Below, one piece after another: positions 39,158 to 51,042 of a stretch of 64,000 nucleotides of DNA; position 1 is the stretch's first letter, and every line of letters begins with the position of its first letter. The translations under genes and the position numbers were made by a program. The stretch is from Hydractinia symbiolongicarpus (taxonomy: Eukaryota > Cnidaria > Hydrozoa > Anthoathecata > Hydractiniidae). A model generated the notes under the pieces. The model had not been told where the DNA came from. It worked only from the letters and a program-made list of their open reading frames with translations, and did no database searches. The DNA is taken from NCBI RefSeq assembly GCF_029227915.1, contig NC_079879.1:1860001-1924000 (forward strand), written 5' to 3'.

Positions 39158-40690
39158 CGTCACATATTCGTACCAACATGTATTTAGCGATATTTTTCTG
39201 ATATTACTAGGTTGCATCGCTTTTAACAGTGACACGATTGACTGTGGGACTTAATTGAACTGATTTTGGACTTTGACCTTAGAAATGTGATAAATTAGCC
39301 CATTTGACTCCAAGAAACAACATTCTTCTTAATCTGACCTAATTGCTGGAATTCAGGGATTACACTGGACGCTGTGATTGCGCTTCATTTAAAAATTTGG
39401 ATAAATAAGTCATTTTGTAATGTGGAACCTATTGTAGCCCATAGCGCGAGCTGAAGAGATAGAGACAGTTTCAAAAACTACATTTCATTGATTTTCTAAC
39501 GGTAGCAGTCCGTTTGAGTTACAACGGTTGCGTCACATATTCGTACCAACATGGATTTAGCGATATTTTTCTGATATTACTAGGTTGCATCGCTTTTAAC
39601 AGTGAAACGATTGACTGTGGGACTTAATTGAACTCATTTTGGACTTTGACCTTATAAATGTTATAAATGAGGCAAATGGACTCCAAGAAATAGCATTCTT
39701 CTTAATTTGGCATGATTACTGGAACTCAGCAATTACACTGGCCGCTGTGGTAGCGCTTTAATGAAGAATTTAGATAAATATTTCATTTTGTTCTGTGGGA
39801 CCAATTGTAGTCGTTAGCGCGCGCTGAAGAAATAGAGAGAGTTTTAAAAACTACATTTCATTGCCTTTCAAGCAGTATCAGTCCGCTTGAGTTACAACAT
39901 TTGCGTCACATATTCGCACCAACATGTATTTAGCGATATTTTTCTGATATTACAAGGTTGCATCGCTTTTAACAGTGAAACGATTGCCTGTGGGACTTAA
40001 TTGAACTGATTTTGGACTTTGACCTTATAAACGTTATAAATGAGGCAATTGGACTCCAAGAAATAGCATTCTTCTTAATTTGACATGATTGCTGAAACTC
40101 AATGATTACACAGGGCGCTGTGGTAGCGCTTTAATGAAAAATTTAGATAAATAAATCAGTTCTTATTGTGGGACCAATTCTAGCCGTTTACGCGCGCTAA
40201 TAAAACAGAGACAGTTACCAAAAATACATTTTAATAAAATTCTAACGGTACAAGTCCGTTTCAGTTACAAAGGTTGAGTCACATATTCATACGAACATGT
40301 ATTTAGCGATATTTTTCTGATATTACTAGGTTGCATCGCTTTTAACAGTGAAACCATTGACTGTGGGATTTTATTGCACTGATTTTGGACTTTGACCATA
40401 TAAATGTTATAAATGAGCCAATTTCACTCCAAGAAACAACATTCTTCTTAATCTGACATGATTGCTGGAACTCAGCGATTTCACAGTGTGCTGTGGTAGC
40501 GCGTTATTTAAAAATTTAGATTAGTATGTCATTTGGTACTGCGGGACCAATCCAAGCCTTAGCACGCGCTGAAGAAATAGAGACAGTTTCAAAAACTACA
40601 CTTCATTGACTTTCTAACAGTATCAGTCGGCTTGAGTTACAACGGTTGCGTCACATATTCGTCCTAACATGTATTTAGCGATATTTTTCT
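39158..40690 (+). repeat. Satellite segment leading into the E/F/G-rich domain
   Basis: About four monomers. The first (about 39170-39530) matches the odd fourth monomer of block III copy 1, about 3349 bp upstream. It is followed by a D/B-like arm, then an E type (about 40155) and an F type (about 40525), the first return of the E-F order after block II. Confidence 0.65.
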
Positions 40691-41990
40691 GATATTAATA
40701 GGTTGCATCGCTTTTAACAGTGAAACGATCGACTGTGAGACTTAATTGAACTGATGTTGGACTTTGACCTTATAAATGTGATAAATGGGGCAATTGGACT
40801 CCGAGAAATAACATTCTTCTTAGTTTGAAATGATTGCTGGAACTCAGCGATTACACTGGGCGCTGTGGTAGCGCTTTAATGAAAAATTTAGATAAATATG
40901 TAATTTTGGCCCGGCGGGCCAGTCGTAGTCGTTAGTGCGTGCTGAAGAAATAGAGAGAGTTTCAAAAACTACATTTCATTGCCTTTCAAGCAGTATCAGT
41001 TCGCTTGAGTTACAACTTTTGCGTCACATATTCCTACCTTCATGTATTTAGCGAGATTTTTCTGATATTACTAGGTTGCATCGCTTTTAACAGTGAAACG
41101 ATTGCCTGCGGGACTTAATTGAACTGATTTTGGACTTTGACCTTATAGATGTTATAAATAAGACAATTGGACTCAAAGAAAAAACATTCTTCCTAATTTG
41201 ACATGATTGCTGGAACTCAGTGATTACACTGGGCGCTGTTGTAGCGCTTTAATGAAAAATTTAGATAAATAAGTCAGCTCTTACTGTAGGACCAATCCTA
41301 GCCGTTACCGCGCGCTGAGAATACAGAAAGAGTTTCCAAAACTACATTTCATTGATTTTCTAAGGGTATAACTCCGTTTCAGTTACAACGGTTACGTCAG
41401 ATATTCGTACCAACATGTATTTAGCGATATTTTTCTGATATTACTAGGTTGCATCGCTTTTAACAGTGAAGCGATTGACTGTGGGACTTAATTGCACTGA
41501 TTTTGGACCTTGACCTTATAAATGTGATAAATGAGCCCATTTGACTCCAAGAAACAAAATTCTTCTTAATCTGACATGATTGCTGGAATTCAGGGATTAC
41601 ACTGGACGCTGTGATTGCGCTTCATTTAAAAATTTGGATAAATAAGTCATTTTGTAATGTGGGACCTATTGTAGCCCATAGCGCGGGCTGAAGAGATAGA
41701 GACAGCTTCAAAAACTACATTTCATTGATTTTCTAACGGTAGCAGTCCGTTTGAGTTACAACGGTTGCGTCACATAATCGCACCAACATGTATTTAGCGA
41801 TATTTTTCTGATATTACTAGGTTGCATCGCTTTTAACAGTGAAACGATTGCCTGTGGGACTTAATTGAACTGATTTTGGACTTGGACATTATATATGTTA
41901 TAAATGAGGCAATTGGACTCCAAGAAATAGCATTCTTCTTAATTTGACATGATTGCTGGAACTCAATGATTACCCAGGGCGCTGTGGTAG
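40691..41990 (+). repeat. Segmental duplication, 5593-bp spacing, copy 1
   Basis: Shares the GC-palindrome box (40908 and 46501), CCTACCTTCATG and the AGCGAGATTTT core change with sequence 5593 bp downstream (15 monomers). Agreement begins inside the core near 40700 and is lost around 41990, where this copy has TTTACGCGCGCTAATAAAAC. Confidence 0.82.
40908..40920 (+). repeat. GC-palindromic box in the variable arm (slot state G)
   Basis: GGCCCGGCGGGCC has 6-bp arms (GGCCCG and CGGGCC) around one base. It replaces the ordinary arm sequence between CATTTTG and the CGTAG motif, where other monomers read TACTGTGGGACC. Repeats of this exact form lie at 46501; GGCCCTGGGGGCC is at 45010 and 48366. 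It is far richer in GC than the rest of the monomer. Confidence 0.85.
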
Positions 41991-42489
41991 CGCTTTAATA
42001 AAAAATTTAGATAAATAAATCAGTTCTTTTTGTGGGACCAATTCTAGCCGTTTACGCGCGCTAATAAAACAGAGACAGTTACCAAAAATACATTTTATTA
42101 AAATTCTAACGGTACAAGTCCGTTTCAGTTACAAAGGTTGAGTCACATATTCATACCAACATGTATTTAGCGATATTTTTCTGATATTACTAGGTTGCAT
42201 CGCTTTTAACAGTGAAACCATTGACTGTGGGACTTAATTGCACTGATTTTGGACTTTGACCATATAAATGTGATAAATGAGCCAATTTTACTCCAACAAA
42301 CAACATTCTTCTTAATCTGACATGATTGCTGGAACTCAGCGATTTCACAGTGTGCTGTGGTAGCGCGTTATTTAAAAATTTAGATTAGTATGTCATTTGG
42401 TACTGTGGGACCAATCCAAGCCTTAGCACGCGCTGAAAAAATAGAGACAGTTTCAAAAACTACACTTCATTGACTTTCTAACAGTATCA

Positions 42490-43936
42490 GTTCGCTTGAG
42501 TTACAACTTTTGCGTCACATATTCCTACCTTCATGTATTTAGCGATATTTTTCTGATATTACTAGGTTGCATCGCTTTTAACAGTGAAACGATTGCCTGC
42601 GGGACTTAACTGAACTGATTTTGGACTTTGACCTTATAGATGTTATAAATAAGCCAATTGGACTCCAAGAAAAAACATTCTTCTTAATTTGACATGATTG
42701 CTAGAACTCAGTGATTACACTGGGCGCTGTTGTAGCGCTTTAATGAAAAATTTAGATAAATAAGTCAGCTCTTACTGTAGGACCAATCCTAGCCGTTACC
42801 GCGCGCAGAGAATACAGAAACAGTTTCCAAAACTACATTTCATGGAATTTCTAACGGTATAACTCCGTTTCAGTTACAACGGTTACGTCAGATATTCGTA
42901 CCAACATGTATTTAGCGATATTTTTCTGATATTACTAGGTTGCATCGCTTTTAACAGTGAAGCAATTGACTGTGGGACTTAATTGCACTGATTTTGGACC
43001 TTGACCTTATAAATGTGATAAATGAGCCCATTTGACTCCAAGAAACAAAATTCTTCTTAATCTGACATGATTGCTGGAATTCAGGGATTACACTGGACGC
43101 TGTGATTGCGCTTCATTTAAAAATTTGGATAAATAAGTCATTTTGTAATGTGGGACCTATTGTAGCCCATAGCGCGAGCTGAAGAGATAGAGAGAGTTTC
43201 AAAAACTACATTTCATTGCCTTTCAAGCAGTATCAGTTCGCTTGAGTTACAACTTTTGCGTCACATATTCCTACCTTCATGTATTTAGCGATATTTTTCT
43301 GATATTACTAGGTTGCATCGCTTTTAACAGTGAAACAATTGCCTGCGGGACTTAACTGAACTGATTTTGGACTTTGACCTTATAGATGTTATAAATAAGC
43401 CAATTGGACTCCAAGAAAAAACATTCTTCTTAATTTGACATGATTGCTGGAACTCAGTGATTACACTGGGCGCTGTTGTAGCGCTTTAATGAAAAATTTA
43501 GATAAATAAGTCAGCTCTTACTGTAGGACCAATCCTAGCCGTTACCGCGCGCAGAGAATACAGAAACAGTTTCCAAAACTACATTTCATGGAATTTCTAA
43601 CGGTATAACTCCGTTTCAGTTACAACGGTTACGTCAGATATTCGTACCAACATGTATTTAGCGATATTTTTCTGATATTACTAGGTTGCATCGCTTTTAA
43701 AAGTGAAGCGATTGACTGTGGGACTCAATTGCACTGATTTTGGACCTTGACCTTATAAATGTGATAAATGAGCCCATTTGACTCCAAGAAACAACATTCT
43801 TCTTAATCTGACATGATTGCTGGAATTCAGGGATTACACTGGACGCCGTGATTGCGCTTCATTTAAAAATTTGGATAAATAAGTCATTTTGTAATGTGGG
43901 ACCTATTGTAGCCCATAGCGCGAGCTGAAGAGATAG
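42490..43936 (+). repeat. Dimer tandem duplication, 746-bp spacing
   Basis: TTCGCTTGAG at 42491 and 43237, GGGACTTAACTGAACTG at 42601 and 43347, and CATGGAATTTCT in both copies are 746 bp apart (two monomers). The copies extend over about 42490-43190 and 43236-43936, beyond which the arms differ. Confidence 0.82.
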
Positions 43937-43999
43937 AGACAGTTTCAAAAACTACATTTCATTGATTTTCTAACGGTAGCAGTCCGTTTGAGTTACAAC

Positions 44000-45170
44000 G
44001 GTTGCGTCACATATTCGCACCAACATGTATTTAGCGATATTTTTCTGATATTACTAGGTTGCATCGCTTTTAACAGTGAAACGATTGCCTGTGGGACTTA
44101 ATTGAACTGATTTTGGACTTTGACATTATATATGTTATAAATGAGGCAATTGGACTCCAAGAAATAGCATTCTTCTTAATTTGACATGATTGCTGGAACT
44201 CAACGATTACACAGGGCGCTGTGGTAGCCCTTTAATAAAAAATTTTGATAAATAAATCAGTTCTTATTGTGGGACCAATTCTAGCCGTTAACGCGCGCTA
44301 TTGAAACAGAGACAGTTACCAAAAATACATTTTATTAAAATTCTAAAGGTACAAGTCCGTTTCAGTTACAACGGTTGAGTCACATATTCATGCCAACATG
44401 TATTTAGCGATATTTTTCTGATATTACTAGGTTGCATCGCTTTTAACAGTGAAACGATTGACTGTGGGACTTAATTGCACTGATTTTGGACTTTGACCTT
44501 ATAAATGTGATAAATGAGCCAATTTGACTCCAAGAAACAACATTCTTCTTAATCTGACATGATTGCTGGAACTCAGCGATTTCACAGTGTGCTGTGGTAG
44601 CGCGTTATTTAAAAATTTAGATTAGTATGTCATTTTGTACTGTGGGACCAATCCAAGCCCTTAGCACGCGCTGAAGAAATAGAGACAGTTTCAAAAACTA
44701 CATTTCATTGACTTTCTAACAGTATCAGTCGGCTTGAGTTACAACGGTTGCGTCACATATTCGTACTAACATGTATTTAGCGATATTTTTCTGATAGTAC
44801 TAGGTTGCATCGCTTTTAACAGTGAAACGATCGACTGTCAGACTTAATTGAACTGATGTTGGACTTTGACCTTATAAATGTGATAAATGGGGCAATTGGA
44901 CTCCAAGAAATGACATTCTTCTTAGTTTGAAATGATTGCTGGAACTCAGTGATTACACTGGGCGCTGTGGTAGCGCTTTAATAAAAAATTTAGATAAATA
45001 TGTCATTTTGGCCCTGGGGGCCAGTCGTAGTCTTTAGCGCGCGCTGAAGAAATACAGAGAGTTTCAAAAGCTACATTTCATTGCCTTTCAAGCAGTATCA
45101 GTTCGCTTGAGTTACAACGGTTGCGTCATATAATCGTACCAACATGTATTTAGCGATATTTTTCTGATAT
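44000..45170 (+). repeat. Segmental duplication, 3356-bp spacing, copy 1
   Basis: Shares TTTTGATAAATAAATCA, GCTATTGAAACAG, CTAAAGGTACAAG and the GGCCCTGGGGGCC box (45010 and 48366) with sequence 3356 bp downstream (nine monomers less 1 bp). It contains an E-F-G run. Confidence 0.82.
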
Positions 45171-46292
45171 TACTAGGTTGCATCGCTTTTAACAGTGAAA
45201 CGATTGCCTGTGGGACTTAATTGAACTGATTTTGGACTTTGACCTTATAGATGTTATAAATAAGCCAATTGGACTCCAAGAAAAAACATCCTTCTTAATT
45301 TGACATGATTGCTGGAACTCAGTGATTACACTGGGCGCTGTTGTAGCGCTTTAATGAAAAATTTAGATAAATAAGTCAGCTCTTACTGAAGGACCAATCC
45401 TAGCCGTTACCGCGCGCTGAGAATACAGAAACAGTTTCCAAAACTACATTTCATTGAATTTCTAACGGTATAACTCCGTTTCAGTTACAACGGTTACGTC
45501 AGATATTCGTACCAACATGTATTTAGCGATATTTTTCTGATATTACAGGTTGCATCGCTTTTAACAGTGAAGCGATTGACTGTGGGACTTAATTGCACTG
45601 ATTTTGGACCTTGACCTTATAAATGTGATAAATGAGCCCATTTGACTCCAAGAAACAAAATTCTTCTTAATCTGACATGATTGCTGGAATTCAGGGATTA
45701 CACTGGACGCTGTGATTGCGCTTCATTTAAAAATTTGGATAAATAAGTCATTTTGTAATGTGGGACCTATTGTAGCGCATAGCGCGAGCTGAAGAGATAG
45801 AGACAGTTTCAAAACCTACATTTCATTGATTTTCTAACGGTAGCAGTCCGTTTGAGTTACAACGGTTGCGTCACATATTCGCACCAACATGTATTTAGCG
45901 ATACTTTTCTGATATTACTAGGTTGCATCGCTTTTAACAGTGAAACGATTGCCTGTGGGACTTAATTGAACTGATTTTGGACTTTGACATTATATATGTT
46001 ATAAATGAGGCAATTGGACTCCAAGAAATAGCATTTTTCTTAATTTGACATGATTGCTGGAACTCAATGATTACACAGGGCGCTGTGGTAGCGCTTTAAT
46101 AAAAAATTTAGATAAATAAATCAGTTCTTATTGTGGGACCAATTCTAGCCGTTAACGCGCGCTATTAAAACAGAGACAGTCACCAAAAATACATTTTATT
46201 AAAATTCTAACGGTACAAGTCCGTTTCAGTTACAACGGTTGAGTCACATATTCATGCCAACATGTATTTAGCGATATTTTTCTGATATTACT

Positions 46293-47585
46293 AGGTTGCA
46301 TCGCTTTTAACAGTGAAACGATCGACTGTGAGACTTAATTGAACTGATGTTGGACTTTGACCTTATAAATGTGATAAATGGGGCAATTGGACTCCGAGAA
46401 ATAACATTCTTCTTAGTTTGAAATGATTGCTGGAACTCAGCGATTACACTGGGCGCTGTGGTAGCGCTTTAATGAAACATTTAGATAAATATGTAATTTT
46501 GGCCCGGCGGGCCAGTCGTAGTCGTTAGCGCGTGCTGAAGAAATAGAGAGAGTTTCAAAAACTACATTTCATTGCTTTTCAACCAGTATCAGTTCGCTTG
46601 AGTTACAACTTTTGCGTCACATATTCCTACCTTCATGTATTTAGCGAGATTTTTCTGATATTACTAGGTTGCATCGCTTTTAACAGTGAAACGATTGCCT
46701 GCGGGACTTAATTGAACTGATTTTGGACTTTGACCTTATAGATGTTATAAATAAGACAATTGGACTCAAAGAAAAAACATTCTTCTTAATTTGACATGAT
46801 TGCTGGAACTCAGTGATTACACTGGGCGCTGTTGTAGCGCTTTAATGAAAAATTTAGATAAATAAGTCAGCTCTTACTGTAGGACCAATCCTAGCCGTTA
46901 CCGCGCGCTGAGAATACAGAAACATTTTCCAAAACTACATTTCATTGATTTTCTAAGGGTATAACTCCGTTTCAGTTACAACGGTTACGTCAGATATTCG
47001 TACCAACATGTATTTAGCGATATTTTTCTGATATTACTAGGTTGCATCGCTTTTAACAGTGAAGCGATTGACTGTGGGACTTAATTGCACTGATTTTGGA
47101 TCTTGACCTTATAAATATGATAAATGAGCCCATTTGACTCCAAGAAACAAAATTCTTCTTAATCTGACATGATTGCTGGAATTCAGGGATTACACTGGAC
47201 GCTGTGATTGCGCTTCATTTAAAAATTTGGATAAATAAGTCATTTTGTAATGTGGGACCTATTGTAGCCCATAGCGCGAGCTGAAGAGATAGAGACAGTT
47301 TCAAAAACTACATTTCATTGATTTTCTAACGGTAGCAGTCCGTTTGAGTTACAACGGTTGCGTCACATAATCGCACCAACATGTATTTAGCGATATTTTT
47401 CTGATATTACTAGGTTGCATCGCTTTTAACAGTGAAACGATTGCCTGTGGGACTTAATTGAACTGATTTTGGACTTTGACATTATATATGTTATAAATGA
47501 GGCAATTGGACTCCAAGAAATAGCATTCTTCTTAATTTGACATGATTGCTGGAACTCAATGATTACACAGGGCGCTGTGGTAGCC
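46293..47585 (+). repeat. Segmental duplication, 5593-bp spacing, copy 2
   Basis: Partner of 40691-41990. Its left join lies in the core near 46250-46310: the upstream arm is E type (TTCATGCCAACATG), whereas copy 1 has an F-type arm there (GTCCTAACATG), yet both share ACGATCGACTGTGAGAC and GGACTCCGAGAAATAAC downstream. Confidence 0.82.
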
Positions 47586-48530
47586 CTTTAATAAAAAATT
47601 TTGATAAATAAATCATTTCTTATTGTGGGACCAATTCTAGCCGTTAACGCGCGCTATTGAAACAGAGACAGTTACCAAAAATACATTTTATTAAAATTCT
47701 AAAGGTACAAGTCCGTTTCAGTTACAACGGTTGAGTCACATATTCATGCCAACATGTATTTAGCAATATTTTTCTGATATTACTAGATTGCATCGCTTTT
47801 AACAGTGAAACGATTGACTGTGGGAGTTAATTGCACTGATTTTGGACTTTGACCTTATAAATGTGATAAATGAGCCAATTTGACTCCAAGAAACAACACT
47901 CTTCTTAATCTGACATGATTGCTGGAACTCAGCGATTTCACAGTGTGCTGTGGTAGCGCGTTATTTAAAAATTTAGATTAGTATGTCATTTTGTACTGTG
48001 GGACCAATCCAAGCCCTTAGCACGCGCTGAAGAAATAGAGACAGTTTCAAAAACTACATTTCATTGACTTTCTAACAGTATCAGTCGGCTTGAGTTACAA
48101 CGGTTGCGTCACATATTCGTACTAACATGTATTTAGCGATATTTTTCTGATATTAATAGGTTGCATCGCTTTTAACAGTGAAACGATCGACTGTCAGACT
48201 TAATTGAACTGATGTTGGACTTTGACCTTATAAATGTGATAAATGGGGCAATTGGACTCCAAGAAATGACATTCTTCTTAGTTTGAAATGATTGCTGGAA
48301 CTCAGCGATTACACTGGGCGCTGTGGTAGCGCTTTAATAAAAAATTTAGATAAATATGTCATTTTGGCCCTGGGGGCCAGTCGTAGTCTTTAGCGCGCGC
48401 TGAAGAAATACAGAGAGTTTCAAAAGCTACATTCCATTGCCTTTCAAGCAGTATCAGTTCGCTTGAGTTACAACGGTTGCGTCATATAATGGTACCAACA
48501 TGTATTTAGCGATATTTTTCTGATATTACT
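47360..48530 (+). repeat. Segmental duplication, 3356-bp spacing, copy 2
   Basis: Partner of 44000-45170; it follows and slightly overlaps the end of the 5593-bp-spaced copy, so two source segments were joined near 47400-47590. Differences seen include AGCAATATTTTT near 47764 and CATTCCATTGCC near 48430. Confidence 0.82.
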
Positions 48531-48729
48531 AGGTTGCATCGCTTTTAACAGTGAAACGATTGCCTGTGGGACTTAATTGAACTGATTTTGGACTTTGACC
48601 TTATAGATGTTATAAATGAGGCAATTGGACTCCAAGAAATAGCATTCTTCTTAATTTGACATGATTGCTGGAACTCAATGATTACACAGGGCGCTGTGGT
48701 AGCGCTTTAATAAAAAATTTAGATAAATA

Positions 48730-49930
48730 AATCAGTTCTTATTGTGGGACCAATTCTAGCCGTTAACGCGCGCTATTAAAACAGAGACAGTTACCAAAAA
48801 TACATTTTATTAAAATTCTAACGATACAAGTCCGTTTCAGTTACAACGGTTGAGTCACATATTCATGCCAACATGTATTTAGCGACATTTTTCTGATATT
48901 ACTAGGTTGCATCGCTTTTAACAGTGAAACGATTGACTGTGGGACTTAATTGCACTGATCTTGGACTTTGACCTTATAAATGTGATAAATCAGCCAATTT
49001 GACTCCATGAAACAACATTCTTCTTAATCTGACATGATTGCTCGAACTCAGCGATTTCACAGTGTGCTGTGGTAGCGCGTTATTTAAAAATTTAGATTAG
49101 TATGTCATTTTGTACTGTGGGACCAATCCAAGCCCTTAGCACGCGCTGAAGAAATAGAGACAGTTTCAAAAACTACATTTCATTGATTTTCTAACGGTAG
49201 CAGTCCGTTTGAGTTTCAACGGTTGCGTCACATATTCGCACCAACATGTATTTAGCGATATTTTTCTGATATTACTAGGTTGCATCGCTTTTAACAGTGA
49301 AACGATTGCCTGTGGGACTTAATTGAACTGATTTTGGACTTTGACTATATATATGAGATAAATGAGGCAATTGGACTCCAAGAAATAGCATTCTTCTTAA
49401 TTTGACATGATTGCTGGAACTCAATGATTACACAGGGCGCTGTGGTAGCGCTTTAATAAAAAATTTAGATAAATAAATCAGTTCTTATTGTGGGACCAAT
49501 TCTAGCCGTTAACGCGCGCTATTAAAACAGAGACAGTTACCAAAAATACATTTTATAAAAATTCTAACGATACAAGTCCGTTTCAGTTACAACGGTTGAG
49601 TCACATATTCATGCCAACATGTATTTAGCGACATTTTTCTGATATTACTAGGTTGCATCGCTTTTAACAGTGAAACGATTGACTGTGGGACTTAATTGCA
49701 CTGATCTTGGACTTTGACCTTATAAATGTGATAAATGAGCCAATTTGACTCCATGAAACAACATTCTTCTTAATCTGACATGATTGCTGGAACTCAGCGA
49801 TTTCACAGTGTGCTGTGGTAGCGCGTTATTTAAAAATTTAGATTAGTATGTCATTTTGTACTGTGGGACCAATCCAAGCCCTTAGCACGCGCTGAAGAAA
49901 TAGAGACAGTTTCAAAAACTATATTTCATT
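48730..49930 (+). repeat. Dimer tandem duplication, 746-bp spacing
   Basis: GCGACATTTTT at 48882 and 49628, CTAACGATACAAG and CTGATCTTGGAC occur in both copies. Copy 1 is about 48730-49180 and copy 2 about 49476-49930, with one C-like arm between. Confidence 0.8.
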
Positions 49931-50230
49931 GACTTTCTAACAGTATCAGTCGGCTTGAGTTACAACGGTTGCGTCACATATTCGTACTAACATGTATTTA
50001 GCGATATTTTTCTGATATTACTAGGTTGCATCGCTTGTAACAGTGAAACGATCGACTGTCAGACTTAATTGAACTGATGTTGGACTTTGACCTTATAAAT
50101 GTGATAAATGGGGCAATTGGACTCCAAGAAATAACATTCTTCTTTGTTTGAAATGATTGCTTGAACTCAGCGATTACACTGGGCGCTGTGGTAGCGCTTT
50201 AATAAAAAATTTAGATAAATATGTCATTTT

Positions 50231-50243
50231 GGCCATTGGGGCC
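50231..50243 (+). repeat. GC-box derivative GGCCATTGGGGCC
   Basis: Same slot between CATTTT and AGTCGTAG. The outer GGCC/GGCC arms are kept while the centre has changed to ATTGG. Related GGACCTTGGGGCC lies at 51349 and 52467, where one outer arm is also altered. Confidence 0.8.
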
Positions 50244-50296
50244 AGTCGTAGTCGTTAGCGCGCGCTGAAGAAATACAGAGAGTTTCAAAAACTACA

Positions 50297-51042
50297 TTTC
50301 ATTGCCTTTCAAGCAGTATCAGTTCGCTTGAGTTACAACGGTTGCGTCACATAATCGTACCAACATGTATTTAGCGATATTTTTCTGATATTACTAGGTT
50401 GCATCGCTTTTAACATTGAAACGATTGCCTGTGGGACTTAATTGAACTGATTTTGGACTTTGACGTTATAAATATTATAAATGAGGCAATTGGACTCCAT
50501 GAAATAGCATTCTTCTTAATTTGACATGATTGCTGGAACTCAATGATTACACAGGGCGCTGTGGTAGCGCTTTAATGAAACATTTAGATTAGTATGTTAT
50601 TTTGTACTGTGGGACCAATCCAAGCCCTTAGCACGTGCTGAAGAAATAGAGACAGTTTCAAAAACTACATTTCATTGCCTTTCAAGCAGTATCAGTTCAC
50701 TTGAGTTACAACAGTTGCGTCACATAATCGTACCAATATGTATTTAGCGATATTTTTCTGATATTACTAGGTTGCATCGCTTTTAACATTGAAACGATTG
50801 CCTGTGGGACTTAATTGAACTGATTTTGGATTTTGACGTTATAAATATTATAAATGAGGCAATTGGACTCCATGAAATAGCATTCTTCTTAATTTGACAT
50901 GATTGCTGGAACTCAATGATTACACAGGGCGCTGTGGTAGCGCTTTAATGAAACATTTAGATTAGTATGTTATTTTGTACTGTGGGACCAATCCAAGCCC
51001 TTAGCACGTGCTGAAGAAATAGAGACAGTTTTAAAAACTACA
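50297..51042 (+). repeat. Single-monomer tandem duplication (373 bp)
   Basis: Two adjacent monomers share TTTTAACATTGAAACG, GACGTTATAAATATTATAA, CTCCATGAAATAGC and GAAACATTTAGATTAGTATG, offset by 373 bp. Neighbouring monomers usually belong to different subfamilies here, so an adjacent near-identical pair stands out. Small differences: GGATTTTGACG and CCAATATGTATT in the second. Confidence 0.82.

Noticed and set aside
40908-40920. GC box as a small mobile insertion with target duplication
   Set aside because: The box replaces about the same number of bases and has no flanking duplicated target, so a changed or swapped slot fits better than insertion of an element.
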